A stretch of 64,000 nucleotides of DNA. It comes from Moniliophthora roreri. Lineage: Eukaryota; Basidiomycota; Agaricomycetes; Agaricales; Marasmiaceae. The notes beneath the pieces were generated by a model that worked only from the letters and a program-made list of their open reading frames with translations, searched no databases and had not been told where the DNA came from. The stretch is taken from contig LATX02000175.1 in assembly GCA_001466705.2 (NCBI GenBank), positions 248,001 to 312,000 of the forward strand. The letters run 5' to 3'. Within the stretch, counting starts at the first letter, position 1. Each line of letters opens with the position of its first letter. Positions 1-12,335 of this stretch are shown here, piece after piece. A program made the translations under genes and the position numbers.

Positions 1-1873
1 AAAACGCCAGACTCAGTTGAGTTGCATAGATTACGCCCGTTTTTAGCGAAGCTGGGGAGATCATCTTCTTCACCGCTTCGCGTGGACATCATGCAGGTAT
101 GGTTTGTATAGGTATCTCTTCATCCACTCTTTGATCCAATTGTGCTGTACCGAAGATATCGGTGGAATTTTACCCGGTTCAATGCCTCCGACTTCAACTA
201 CAATCTTTGAGGAAGGTGCCCACATCAAGTCTTTCAAACTTGTTCAAAAGGGGAAGCACAATCGTGATGGGCTCATTCGACACATGGTAGATGTACCAGC
301 GTCCTATGAAGGCACCAGCGGTACTCGCTGCTTCCGCGACGTGGAGAGTGACCTGAAAGCTCAGATTGCCGCGAACCGGAAGGGTATTGAACTAATCTAT
401 TCCAGTTTGTCTTCGCCTTGTCCTTTAGATTGGCTTACTCACATTTATGCTATCTTTAGTGATTGAGGAATATGGTCTCGCTACAGTGCAAGAATACATG
501 ATTCATATCAGGAACAACGCCGAGCTCGCAGTTCGTTCTTTGCTCAAACGTCATGCCTCCATTTACGGCGCTAAGCTTCATGCCATCGATTACATGGATG
601 ATGGATCGCCTATCGAGCTCAGCATCACCATCGACCCTGAGGCAGGCTTTGCCATTTTCGACTTTGAGGGCACAGGCCCGGAAATGCGCGGTAATTTGAA
701 TGCACCACCATCAGTAGTTCATTCAGCCGTCCTTTACTGTCTACGAGCAATGTTGGATGAAGACATTCCGCTAAATGCGGGATGTTTGATGCCGATTGAT
801 GGTGCGCTCGACGTGTTATTAGTCGTGATCAACACATTGATTTATCTTGGTATTCTCAGTGAGAATTCCAGAAAACTCCATTTTGAATCCCTCCGAGACG
901 TGTGCAGTTGTCGGAGGCAATGTTGTAACTTCACAGCGTGTCACTGATGTCGTTCTACGCGCGTTTGAAGCTGTGGCCGCTTCCCAAGGTTGCTGGTATG
1001 TGGGTCTGGGCCTGCTATCGATTCCCTGACTGGCGAGTGTCTTACAGTAATAACCTAACATTCGGAGCGGGCGGGAAATCAGAAGATGGGCAGGTTGAAG
1101 AAGGTTGGGGATACTATGAGACTATTGCAGGTGGAAGCGGTGCTGGAGACGGATGGCATGGAGAGAGTGGTGTACATGTCCAGTTGAGTTCCTCCGTCCT
1201 CTTGCAATCCCGTACATGTCTGAATATCTAACTATTCTTCGCAGCATGACAAACACACGTATCACCGATCCAGAAATCCTGGAGCGTCGTTATCCTGTCA
1301 TTTTACACGAATTTTCGCTACGACGAGGTTCTGGCGGTGATGGGAAGTTCCGAGGAGGAGACGGCGTTGTTCGAGATATAGAATTCCTTGTTCCTATTCA
1401 AGTCAGTATTCTCAGCGAGGTCAGTTTCATGTTTGACCCTTGATACCTGACAATGGTTCACTGACGCTCCCTTAGCGCCGTGTCAATAGGCCATATGGTC
1501 TCAGGGGCGGTGCTCCCGGTCTACGCGGTCTAAACCTGTGGAAGAAGAAAACTCGCAAGGCTGATTGTGATTGGAAGAGTGATGATGATAAGCACCGGTA
1601 TGTTTATCCGTAGTGCCTCGCACATAGTCTGAATTCTGATGGCCGCGTAGCATATTGAATATCGGTGCACGAGCGACAGTGAAGATGGGTGCTGGTGATC
1701 ACATCATTCTCAATACACCTGGCGGTGGCGGATGGGGCTCACCACACTATGATCTCGAAGTGGCTTGCGACACTGCAGCACCTGATTTATTCCAAAGGAC
1801 AGTTCCAGCACTGAGAACTTTCGTACCGAGAGGTAGTCTAGAGGAAAGGAATGCGTTGCAGCTCGGCAATTAG
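1..1873 (+). CDS. OXP1: 5-oxoprolinase (ATP-hydrolysing), C-terminal HyuB part, 5' truncated by window
   Basis: The enzyme opens 5-oxoproline to glutamate with ATP in the cytosol (gamma-glutamyl cycle). The window begins inside an intron; coding exons read 30-96, 156-404, 460-801, 860-995, 1048-1182, 1245-1419, 1476-1597 and 1651-1873, all with GT..AG introns of 52-62 nt, giving 482 C-terminal residues. Hallmarks of the hydantoinase-B/oxoprolinase domain are visible: ASRGHHADIGG, PGSMPP, EEGA, the block [56 protein letters not shown] and NTPGGGGWG near the C-terminus. No frame break is seen. The N-terminal HyuA half must lie left of the window. The neighbour at 3684 makes 5-oxoproline, which supports the assignment. 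Family identity is very sure; physiological stereopreference (L or D) cannot be read from sequence. Confidence 0.95.
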
Positions 1874-3683
1874 AATAAAGACCTTAACTTTCGATGGGTT
1901 GAATGTAAAACAACAACGGATTCATGATGATCATCTATATGCTACAGGACGGGATACAGGATGATGATATAGGAGTAAATTAAAGGAAATCTATATTTCT
2001 GAGGGGTAATGTACGCAAAACATGGATCGAGGACCAGTTCAACCTAAGCACCGCGATCAGGAGCGGTTTAGGGTGTCGAGTGCTTCGCCTGCAGCCTCCT
2101 CCTCTGCTCCGTGTTTAGTTCCTGCCTGGCCTCGACCATAACATACATTATTCACTATAAAATTTAGTATGTTTGAAGGTTGACCGGAAAGGCGTTGGCT
2201 CACAATAGACTTTTGAACTCCAGACAGGACTGTGTTGCGTGCCACTAGTAGGCTTAGTGTCCCAATCGACCTTTATGCCAGCACCCTGGCAATAATTATT
2301 CAAGTGCATCTTGTTGTGAGTTCCTGTTATTCAGAGTGAACCGATTAGCCAACTGCCGATGTCAAGGGTGGATTCAGTGCTTACTGCTTCCAGGCATTGG
2401 TCAAATATAAACGAGTTTGGAGATATTGGAGAAGAGCGGGTAGGAAAGACGATGTTTTTAGCTCAGTTTCTTTCCTTCCTGTATTTATACGGGGATGATC
2501 TCAAGAGCTGCCAGAATGGAGATGGCTCAGGATAGTGAAGTATCTCAACTGCAATCCATAGCATTAGATGATCAGTCCTGAGGATCACAGCTCTGACTTG
2601 TTCCAACTACCGTAGAATGAATACTCCCACACCATTGATTCCCGAGAAATAGACGCGCTGGTATGGATGTTCACCGTTCGAAATCCTTCGGTCCAGTAGG
2701 AGAATAATGATCCCAAGTCATCCCGGCAATTGTGGCGCAGACGAGTGTGTCCATCAGTGACCGCTTAAACTACAGCCTGTGCAAACGAGATATCCGCATT
2801 CCTCGGGAGCTACTTCGCGCATTGAACAAACGGAGATCGGAGGTAACGCACAACTCTTCAAGTTGCTGCGAAACTTGAGACAGCTTAGACCTCCTGAGAG
2901 AGCACCAAGATACGCACGCCCACTCAGTCGGATAGCTCGGAGCGGAAGCAATACGGGCGCTTCGGCCCAAAGTAGATCAGCAGACCCTGAGGTGAATCAA
3001 CACACGTATTGATGCTCGCGCGTGTGTTGACGCTCGCGTTTCGAAATTAACAATAGTTCTAGTTTCCGTTGGCCGTGGAAACGAGGCTGCAGCTAGGTAC
3101 CCACTGCAAGGCCAGATGGAGTTGTAGACGCCCAGCAGTATGAGGTAGTATGGAATGTACAGGCCTTGTTCGGCCTGGAACCGTTGCTGCTCTTTGTTCC
3201 GTTTGTGTTCCAGTAGAGGTCGATAGTCACGAGCTCGAGTGGAATTCCGGCAAACTCCGCTGTAATTCCAGTTTCTTGCTTCCCTTCCACCTTTACCCTA
3301 CCTTGACCTACCATCTCAAAATCTCTAAAATCTCCCAGGACCTTCGTGTCGCATACTGCGCAGGAAAAGCCATGATGATCCTTATGATTACGAGTCAGGG
3401 AAAGCATGGACAGACTTTCGAATAGGTTTTCTACCACTTTGTCCGGTCGTTTTCCGAGGGCATTCGCGATTCATGCGGAGAAATCCCGGGGCTATACGAG
3501 CAGGATGAGCAGTTTGAATGCCAAAGGGATGGTGGAATTACTTGGGAGTCGTACCGGTTTCCTGTGCAACTTCCAGTCGCCACACCGGTGAGTTATCTAT
3601 GCTTTGTCAGATGTACTTGATAAGTTGAAAATTGAAAAAGGCTTGGACGCTTATTCCCTTCAACTCCCTTATCGCCAATAACC
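1874..3683. other. intergenic stretch, no supported gene
   Basis: About 1.8 kb between the oxoprolinase and the cyclase. Short open frames occur on both strands (for example around 2779-3012 and 3093-3437) but none has a recognisable domain, convincing splice structure or bias. It probably holds the oxoprolinase 3' end and the cyclase promoter. I see nothing further. Confidence 0.5.
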
Positions 3684-4610
3684 ATGCCCGTTTCCGACAG
3701 CCGGAGTCTTTCTCCTGCCCAAGTTCGCTCTCTATGTCGGCAGAATAACTTCCAGGAGCCCACTACTGCCTCCTTCTGCAACGGTTATGTGCAAGCCAAT
3801 CTCATAATTTTGCCAGAGAAGTATGCCGAGGACTTCAGAAATCTTTGCGCCCGCAATCCTGTATCGTAAGTTCCTCCATTACTGGATCTTATGCTACCGT
3901 TAACACGTTGGCCATTTCAGGTGCCCGCTTATCGGAGAGACGCGTCCTGGAGACCCTAGGGTACCGGACCACCTGGCTGCCAATTGCGACATCCGCACAG
4001 ACCTTCCTCGCTATAATATCTACAGGGACGGTAAATTCGTAGAAGCCAAGGACAGTATCGAGAAAGAATGGAAGTCCGACTCGATCGCGTTCCTTATCGG
4101 CTGTTCATACTCCTTCGAGGCTGCGCTCTGCACCAGTGGTCTAACTCCGCGTCACGTCGAGATCGGAAGGAATGTTCCCATGTACAAAACGCAAGTATCA
4201 CTGATGCCTGCTGGAGGTAAAGAGGGTCTCTATTACTGTTCGCATAGGTGTTCATATTTTTAACAGTATTCTCGGGTCGTATGATTGTCTCCATGCGTCC
4301 CTATCCAGCGGGTGCTGTTGACGTTGTTCGTGCTATCACTCGACCGTACGTGCGAGCGCATGGAGAGCCCGTGGCCTGGGGTGTCGATGGCGCTCGTGCC
4401 TTGGGTATTGATGATATTATCGGGTTGAATCCTGATCATGGAGACCCTTCGGACATACGTGCTGGTGAAGTTCCTGTCTACTGGGGCTGTGGCGTCACAC
4501 CTCAACAGGTCGTTATCGACAGTGGGATACCAGGAACCGTCATATCTCATGCACCAGGGCATATGCTGGTCCTCGATCAACACATTGCGGATGTGTGTAG
4601 ATTCAATTAG
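3684..4610 (+). CDS. D-glutamate cyclase family protein (DUF1445 / UPF0317)
   Basis: Three exons, 3684-3865, 3921-4216 and 4267-4610, joined by introns GTAAGT..CAG (55 nt) and GTAAAG..CAG (50 nt), encode 273 aa, the usual length of the family. Family signatures run in order: GYVQANLIILP, the acidic/Pro block LIGETRPGDP, the SCS-type motif GCSYSFEAAL, GRNVPMYKT, GRMIVSMRP, WGCGVTPQ and the C-terminal SHAPGHMLVLD. The mammalian member (DGLUCY) converts D-glutamate to 5-oxo-D-proline; bacterial members were first named putative hydro-lyases. The start ATG lies directly before a Ser-rich leader and gives a complete domain. It is 80 bp tail-to-tail with the regulator at 4690 and downstream of a 5-oxoprolinase, so it likely feeds that enzyme. 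Function is inferred from family and context. Confidence 0.9.
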
Positions 4611-4689
4611 CTATAGACAACGTGGAATATCACAAATAGGAATACATGATAATAATCAAAGGATTCGAAAATGATAGCTGACAGTCACG

Positions 4690-7680
4690 TCAGAAAGGGT
4701 TTGACCCTTGGCCGTGCTGTGGGTACGAGCCACTGGGAAATGCTCCTTGGCCATACTCCCAATTCGATACGTAGCCCCAACCAAACGAGTTCTCCAATCC
4801 AAAGAAGTTCCCGGACGTGCCAAACAGCTGCTGTTGGGAGTCAATATTGGTGTCCCACAAAAGTTCCGGGTCTGTATCCTTATATTGTTGCTGTACACCA
4901 TTCTCCCGCAGAACCGACAGCTGATCCAGGGTCGAAAACGTCGACGGGGGTAACTCCTGCGACGTCAGTGTCGTCGGAATAGAAGCTGTCTTTGGTTGTG
5001 TTGTTGGAACTTGAGTGGGTGGCGTCCAACCCAGTCGAAGTAACTCCTTGGCAAGGTCCGAAGAAGGATTCTGTAATGTTTGCTGTAGGTTCACGTTCAT
5101 GGGCGTTTGAGTGCCAGTTTCCAGGACCACCTCGCCTGCCGATCTAGCTTCCCCTTCAAACCTGGTACCCTGAGGGCACCAATCTCGTATTAAATTGTCC
5201 AACACCTGTCCACTTTGTGTCGCACACTGCCACGCACGTCCCATCTCTTCGAGCGCTCTGACACATTCTCGAGCTCCCGCAAGTGCGGTTCTGAAACGTT
5301 TTTCACTGCGACTGTTCTCGTGGCTCACTGCTCCGAGTAGATGGATTGTTCCCGCTGTGAAGGTGATCTGTGTTAGACTGATGGTTCCGTAGCGGAGGCC
5401 AGGTACTCTGCGATAAAGCTACCATCATATGAGTTTACATCACAGCGTACTGAGCATAGATATACCTCGATCAGGTGAACAATCTTGGCCCTATCAAATG
5501 AACGTTGTTAGATATCCGAGATTGACAATGTGCTCGCCAACTTACGCAGCAGTATCACAGCGCGAGACCGACAGATCGTGCAATGCTGATTGTCTCGGAG
5601 AGCGGTTACGAGAGTAGAAAGGCCGATGGAGCAGGATAACCACAAAGTGGTACATGGCATGTAGCATAATGACGTGTGGAGGGGGGATCTTGGTCGAGTA
5701 AGGGCTTATAGCGAGCTCGGCTGGTAAGTTGCTGTACCATTCACCAAGCTGGAGGCTGTCCCGAACGCTTTCAACAAAAAAGCCATTGTGACGCTACAGA
5801 GACGTACTTGAGAGTGGAAACTGCATCTTGCGTACGAGATGAGAAGATGTTGGCGTGAAGAGAGTACCTAGAGTTTGGTTAGTGAGGCTGTGGACGGGAC
5901 AATTCCAATAACCAACAGAGTTTCTGTGACTCTTTCGCTCAACGCAGCCAAATTACACGTCCACAGGAAGTTTGTGCTAGCCCAGCTGCTCACAGGTACT
6001 GGAGTAGCTGCAGGAGTAGCTGAAGAATCGTGTCCTGGAGTGTCATTTAGAGATTGATCGAAAGGCAACCATGGGGCTTCGTCTCGCTGTTTGTCGACAG
6101 TTGGAAGCGGCGTTTCATGGTCTGACAATATCTGTATGCCACGTTCCATTAATCATCACATGAAGGAAGACGATGATAAGGCGAACCATCGAAGCGCTCC
6201 TTCCGACGTATGCTCCCCACAACCTAAAACATCAGCGGGTGAGGCAATGTGACGTAAACGTTGAAATCGAGCTCACTTGTCTTGTATATACGCCATGTAA
6301 AACGTACGATCTCGTTCACGTTTTAATGAGGCGGAAATGAGATTAGAGGAGGAACAATCAATTCCAAGGCCCACTGTATGATTTCATCAGTGCACTGTTG
6401 TGAAGTAGATGACAGGGACATTTACAAGTTTGACACATTCGTAATCCCATCCCTGCGTAGAGGTAGCCTAAACTTTGTTTGGCGTTCCCAGAGTGATAAC
6501 TACCCAACAGCATCAAGCCTGAAACGGTACTTAACATAGGTCTTTCACCTTCAATGGTGATGGCTTCTATCGCTTTCATAGCAAAAGGCCGACCTCGGTC
6601 TCGTATTCCTAGTCGAGGGTCTTCGCAGAAATTTGCGCCCATTGAGAGCACGGCATTGTGCAATAACGGACTGTAATAGGAAGTTCGGGATTGCGTATTT
6701 CCCTGGGATGAAAGACACAATACCATGTCGCGAAAGAAAAGGGACGGGTTAACCCAGCAGCACCAACTGCTAGCACATCAATGATAGAATAGGAGCATAG
6801 AGAGTATGACGTACTCGTTAAAATAAGTGAAAAAGAGAGCGAGAAGCTGATCATGAAGTGATTGATCCATGTCATCGATGTAGGGTAGATTTCTAGACCA
6901 GTCCAGTGTCGATGAATGATTCATTTGAGGAGACGAAACTCCTCCATTGGCTGAGGGTGAAGAAGAGACCTGACTGAGCCATGAATATACGTGATTGGTA
7001 TTTTCCGCAGGGGTTTCCGACTCTGTAGTCGATAGAAAAGGTCCTGTCGGTTCAGGGAGATGCATGAAGACAGATGTTGGCCCATATTGACGAAGTTCGC
7101 CAGTCTCATCGTCGATCTAGACCAGTCAATATCATTGTGAGAGAAAGAGGATACTTGAACACACCTTTAGCCTACTGATACTAAGATCGTTTCCATTTGC
7201 CATCTCCTCGCTATCTTCCCCGCCTTCTCTATCCACAGAATGCTGGAGTGATTGAACCGACCTATCATCTCTTGGTATTTCGCTATGGTTCGCTACCCCC
7301 TGTCCATCGTGTGGGATATTCCGATCCTTCAAAAGAGCTTCCAGAAATTTTATCCTTTGTTCCAGGGCTTCGACATATTGCTTTGGTGCTGTCTTTCTTC
7401 TGTCCTGTTCAGGACTATACGAGCATTCATCGTTGTATGTCGTGCAGGTTCCGCATGATGGTTTGTTGCCGTCGCATTTCGTTTTTCTGGGAATACGCAA
7501 CCGGACATGAAGATAAGAGATCAAGGCAAAGAACGGTCGCGATATTGTAATTACTAACCTTTGTCTACATCCATTACAAGCACGACTTGTGTGATTTCTC
7601 TTCTGCGCTTTCACTGGCCTCTCTGAGGATTCGGCTTCTTGACTTGCAGATGAGGGCCTTCGTTTGGAATTGCTTGACAT
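4690..7680 (-). CDS. Zn2Cys6 transcription factor with fungal_trans domain (NirA/XlnR-like)
   Basis: Eleven exons on the minus strand (7680-7559, 7486-7165, 7116-6815, 6769-6426, 6373-6277, 6223-6187, 6131-5917, 5867-5808, 5767-5546, 5490-5466, 5418-4690) keep one frame and give 824 aa. The binuclear cluster near residues 35-62 reads CNGCRQRKTKC then CGTCTTYNDEC (spacing CX2CX6CX6CX2CX6C) and is split by a 72-nt intron. A short coiled coil follows (YVEALEQRIKFLEALLKD). The middle homology region has WCCWVNPSLFFRDM, SPLLHNAVLSMGA, RPMLSTVSGLMLLGSY, RERDRTFYMAYIQDKLW and YVGR, the usual fungal_trans order. The C-terminal exon is Gln/Ser/Thr-rich and could activate transcription. Position between the cyclase and the permease makes it the candidate pathway regulator; the inducer is unknown. 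Confidence 0.9.
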
Positions 7681-7921
7681 GTTCAGAACGTGGACGTTTC
7701 GTGAACTCCCCTTCGTCCTTCCCTAGAGGTCCCTTTAAGCAGTTTAAGCAGGATCGTAGTAGTAAGAACGATGGTTCACTGTATATGAATGGGCATGACC
7801 TCCATAGATTCCAAGGAGATGTCGCGGGGCGCTGGCAGATTTCACGCCCATAATTGGCCGATGTCACTACGTATACACAAATATATTACTTTCTGGATAC
7901 CAACACTCGATGTACCTAGAT

Positions 7922-10006
7922 TTACCATATCTGTTTGAAGGAATAATGTTGGTCTCCTGAAACACCGTCAATATCCTGTTGTCGTTTTTCTTCCTCAGTC
8001 AGTCGGTCTTTGGCTGCGTTACGAGACTTGTAGATCATGACCTCTCCAATCATTCCTATCATGGCGAGAACCATTGCACCCAATGAAACGGCGTGGCCCA
8101 AACGATAGCCTGGACGATCCTTGGTTCTGTAGATTTGCCCGGCAATACTAGGAGCACTAAATGAGATATAATTTGACGATAGGAAAAATGTGGGGACATA
8201 CATTCCGCCGCTATTCCCCAACATCTGCTGCAGTCCGACAGCAGTCGAGCGTTTGCGATAGCCTGCAATGTTCCTGACAGTCAAAACTGTATAAGTCACT
8301 GTCAGCCTACCGCGACGAATGACACTCACGAGGATATCCACGTCACAGACAGGCCGACGGAGATATAGATTCCCGTAGCAGTCAGGAAGCATGCAAAAAG
8401 TGATACACCCACAGGCTTCTGCACAGCGACTAGAATAGCATAGCCGATGACAGACACGCCAGATAACGGGAAAATCAACCAGAACTTGATATTGTATCTG
8501 TCAGAAATGAGCGCTCCAATAAAATATACAAAAGCAGCCCCTGGCCGGAAAATGTCAGCTCGGAATTGGGAAGGAGAACGCCTAGCCTAACAAAAGTATA
8601 TGGGAGCAGTGAGCAACTGTGACTCAATCTTATCGTATCCAAACTGGTTGATGATGACAACCAAGAATGTTGACTTTTGTAGTCTCAGATCAGAACGACG
8701 ATATACAACTAAAGTGAAACTCACGAAACCGTAAAGGCAAGTATCCAAACCCTGCATAGTCGTTAGGCTCTGTGGTAAAAATAGCATGGAAGGAACGCAC
8801 CATTTGAACGAACCCAGATAGATAGATAACTGGATCTGTCATAGCCTTCTTCACTTCGCCCCAAGAGAAGGCGGTATCACCCATATATTGCTGCGATTGG
8901 ACCTCACGGGCACGCATCAGAAACTGCTCTCGCTTGCTGAGATACCATGCCTCTTCCCATGAATCGGGGACGAAGGGCTGGACCGGCCAAGTTAGCAGTC
9001 GCTCGTTTGGGGTGGATAGAGAGCTTACAATAGATACGAGTCCGATGACGACGGTAATAGCACCTTCAATACAGTAAAGCCACTGGCTGGAATCAATACG
9101 GGCGGAACATCATAACATGACGAAAGACGAACCTGCCATCCCTAAACAGGCCTTATTAGATGCTTCAAATTCAGTTGCGATAAGGACCATACACGCACCC
9201 TCATACCTGCGAGTCCGTCCATCTTGATTAGTCCGGCAGCCTGATATCATAATGAGCGTCTACCTAAAAGGCTGAAAAGTCAAAACATACAATAAGCCCA
9301 CCGACGACACCTGAAAGCGCAGATGAGATGAAAAGGAAGCATTGCCTTCGTGCAAGCTCGTCTCGCTGATAGAAAGAAGTAATCCAGAGGAACAAGCATG
9401 GTGTTAGTGCTGCCTCCAAGATGCCAAGTACAAGTCTCGTCACGATAAGACTCGCATAGTTCTTCATCCACGCAGATGCGAGAACACTGATACCCCACAG
9501 AATGACAACCGACGGAATGAGTCTGGAGGCGCGGAGAGTTTTCAGAAAAGTTGTCATTGGGACTTCCATGAGCACATAAGCTGGCAACAGAACCCGTCAA
9601 TAAAAATGGCCATAAAACGCGAGAACGGGAAACATACTGGCGTAAAAGATGGATGTTGCAACTGAGAGACCGTTCTCCGGGAGCTTCAGGTCAGTGGTCA
9701 TTCCTCCTACCGCCGCGTTCCCTATGTTCGAACGATCCAAAAACGCGATAAGGCTGCGGAGCAGGGGGCATTAGAAGACTCATCTTGGAAGATATTCTTT
9801 AGCACGTACTAGAGTATAATTAACACTGGGGCGATAAATGAATCCAACTTCCTAAGGAGCTTTTTCTTTTCTTTGGGATCAATCTCATAGTTCAGCAACT
9901 CTTCCTCCGTGAAGTCCTTCACATCCTTGTCAGGTGTATAGAGGACCTTCGAGTGTCGCTCTGACTCTGAAGTATTTGACCTGGTCTTCTCGATTGATAA
10001 AGACAT
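7922..10006 (-). CDS. MFS permease, anion:cation symporter (Dal5/Tna1-like) family
   Basis: A multi-exon minus-strand gene (about ten exons; first exon 10006-9810, second 9753-9638, third from 9580). The protein begins with a charged cytoplasmic leader ending in LLNYEIDPKEKKKLLRKLD, then the first helix and the family signature LDRSNIGNA. Later blocks include MEVPMTTFLK, WGISVLASAWMKNYASLIV, RLVLGILEAALTPCLF, ITSFYQRDELARRQ, GLAGMRGWQWLYCIEG, and the C-terminal RTKDRPGYRLGHAVSL before a charged tail. This is the order seen in fungal carriers of allantoate, nicotinate, pantothenate and similar organic anions at the plasma membrane. The substrate cannot be read from sequence; neighbourhood suggests 5-oxoproline, D-glutamate or a related amino-acid derivative. 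It is divergent from the oxoprolinase/cyclase pair and co-oriented with the regulator. Confidence 0.88.
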
Positions 10007-10411
10007 ACGCGATCTTGCGGAGAAATGATAAAAAGACGAAGAGAAGGGTTCTTGAAACGCCTGGTGTCCAAATAGCGTCTTATAAAATACCGTTGAGGCT
10101 GTTGCAGGGTATCATGGATAAGGATGATCCTAGTAAATCCCGGGCGCCAAAGAGAATGAGTGGTGGAAAGGTTGAGTCGGAGAGGTCGAGGTTGATAACA
10201 ATTCCATCCGTGCGAAATCCGCGCTGGAGGCAAGACATGTCCGCGCTCAGCGCTCATCCATGATTTCATCAATACTTCGATTCAAGAGACAGGCTGAGCA
10301 TTATTAACTTGAAGTCCAAGAACAACTAAATATTCTTGAGTGAAAAATAGAGTTACAAGCGTTCATTATGTCCATGCATATAAGTTCCTCGTATCAGATT
10401 GGTATCAGTAT
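10007..10411. other. promoter side of the permease / 3' side of the secreted gene
   Basis: About 400 bp without a supported gene. Overlapping open frames on both strands here show no domain. It contains the upstream region of the minus-strand permease and the tail of the minus-strand secreted-protein gene. Confidence 0.4.
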
Positions 10412-11062
10412 TTAGGTAGCAAAAGTAAAGGTCTCAAGGCCAGTATGGCTACCACACGGTTCAGGGAATAAAGAGGAAGGAGACCTCGGGGCAGTTTGAA
10501 GACACTGAGTAGGAACTCCACGCGGCTTGATAATGCAATCCGACCCAACCACGGTGCCAGCTGGGGCACTTGCAGCCCCAGAGAAGCAGCTCTGGCATTC
10601 AATATCAAACTGCTGGAGTCTGACATCCCGTCATACTAAGGCTAGAGCCAACGCAAACTCGGGAGTTGGGGAAAGACTTACGGGTTAAGGCCGCTATCCG
10701 ATACTTGGGTTAATACAATCGAGTCGAAAAGCCAGTTCCAAGTCATGGCCAGATTGGTGTTACTGGCGACTCTAAATTGGAGGATAAGTCTACGTCAGTG
10801 GAAAATGCTAGACATTATGTAGTTACTTAATGAAATAACCAGGATTTGGTTGACCATTCTGATGGATGTACCACACAGGGTCCGGAGAGCCCCCACCCGG
10901 TGCGTTATTAATGAATGGATCGACATAGCCATTTCCTGCGTGGATGCTGACAGGAGCGCCCTCAAAGTTTGGGAAGCAAGTCGAGCGAACGGACAAGGGT
11001 GTCGCGGACGAGATGGAGAGAAGCGGAACGAAAACCAATGGGATCAAAGCAACGAAAGGCAT
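10412..11062 (-). CDS. small secreted protein, CSPNFEGAG-type family, copy 1
   Basis: Three exons, 11062-10827, 10771-10682 and 10619-10412, encode 177 aa. The chosen Met at 11062 opens a classic signal peptide (MPFVALIPLVFVPLLSISSA); an in-frame Met 26 codons upstream would bury it. The mature part starts with TCFPNFEGAPVSI, then WYIHQNGQPNPGYF, then exon 3 with FDIECQSC and CLQT and a final TFTFAT. These blocks align with the copies at 24863 and 32267, including both intron positions, so this is a paralogous family. I do not recognise a named domain; the C..C pattern with repeated FxIxCQxC and CLQ could fit a beta-trefoil (ricin-B-like) fold, which is only a guess. Full-length and apparently intact, although the mid-exon is the most diverged of the three. 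Confidence 0.75.
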
Positions 11063-12335
11063 TCTCGAAAAGGGGCGTGAGGTTGCGGTACGAATCACCG
11101 AAAGAATTCGTTGAGGCCATGAGCCAGCATTGTCTAGCATTTATACTTTGAGACGAGTAGCACCAAGTTCCAGACACAGGCACGTCTTGAGTAGTTGACC
11201 CTGCTTTGCCCTGTCAAGAAATATATTGAGCTGCAGTAAGCGTTTGACTTATTGGCTTGAGCGAGGTGAAGACTGGCCGCAAAGGGGTGTCAATGCCAAC
11301 GCCAACGGGATGTTTTGCCCATACCCAACATTAGATCCTTTCAACGTCCACTCATTATATGGCTAGACTTCCAGAACGCACCTATATGGACAATTAAAGG
11401 TCTCAGGTGTTGGAACTCGCTTGACGCAAATGTCTTGGTACAGATTTGATTTGTGTTTCAGGGGAAACAACGGGGTCTTTAAGAGTCAGAAACGGTGGGG
11501 ATATATATGTGATTTCTGATTGACGACGTGGTGGTAATCATTGATGTTCTGGAGCATAGGTTGTTGAAGAGGTACCATCGATTGAGCAATAGCAACAAAG
11601 CCGGGCTTCAGAAACTTGAGAGCGAAATTGTCGAGTGCTTGTGGTCAGCGCTGCTCCTCATCTTGGTAGGATTTATCTGAAATATCGTACATCCGTTGAG
11701 GACCCAGCTTTGTCTGAGTGCCTGTATATCCAGCAAGATAGACGGTCACATACCATATTCCCTGGCTTCATCATATCCTCCCGTCGTTGAATCCCGTGTA
11801 ATTTCAACCAAGCTAAGCGCAGCAGCTGGGAGTTGAAGGGTAGAGTTTGTTGCCGTTGAAAAGTCGGCAAGTGCCGAACTCCCGTGCTGAAACTATCATA
11901 CCACTTCGTTTTGGTCTTCCTTGTTCTCCTTATACCCTTGCTCGTGCGCGCAAATTAGTACTACCTGATAGTCTGTAAAAGCTTGGTAGTGGTGTGTCAG
12001 TCCTCTTAACTGTTCGCAAAGTCGAACATAACGGGCATACCGTATTTCCACCCAGTTTTGCTCAGGTAACTTGTGACTCACGTCTGCCAGAACTGCAATA
12101 ACAATCTATCCATGATCTTTTCGTTCAGAAGTCAAGATTTCGGAACAATAGACGATGTCATCAAGATGTATTTCGTGCTGGAAATCGAAGTGGAATTCAC
12201 ACCCAAGTTACGCACTCTAATGTATACCAGCTCAATATTCTCATCAGCAGCTCAACATCGGTGGTAATAAACTATTTCTTATATGCAGGTCGCTTGAGAA
12301 TTGGAGAACTACAGTGCTTCACGTCTGCAGTACTC
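11063..12335. other. intergenic stretch, no supported gene
   Basis: About 1.3 kb between divergently transcribed genes (secreted protein on minus, F-box-like gene on plus). It must carry both promoters. Short open frames near 11673-12267 lack domains or splice support. Nothing else seen. Confidence 0.4.
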
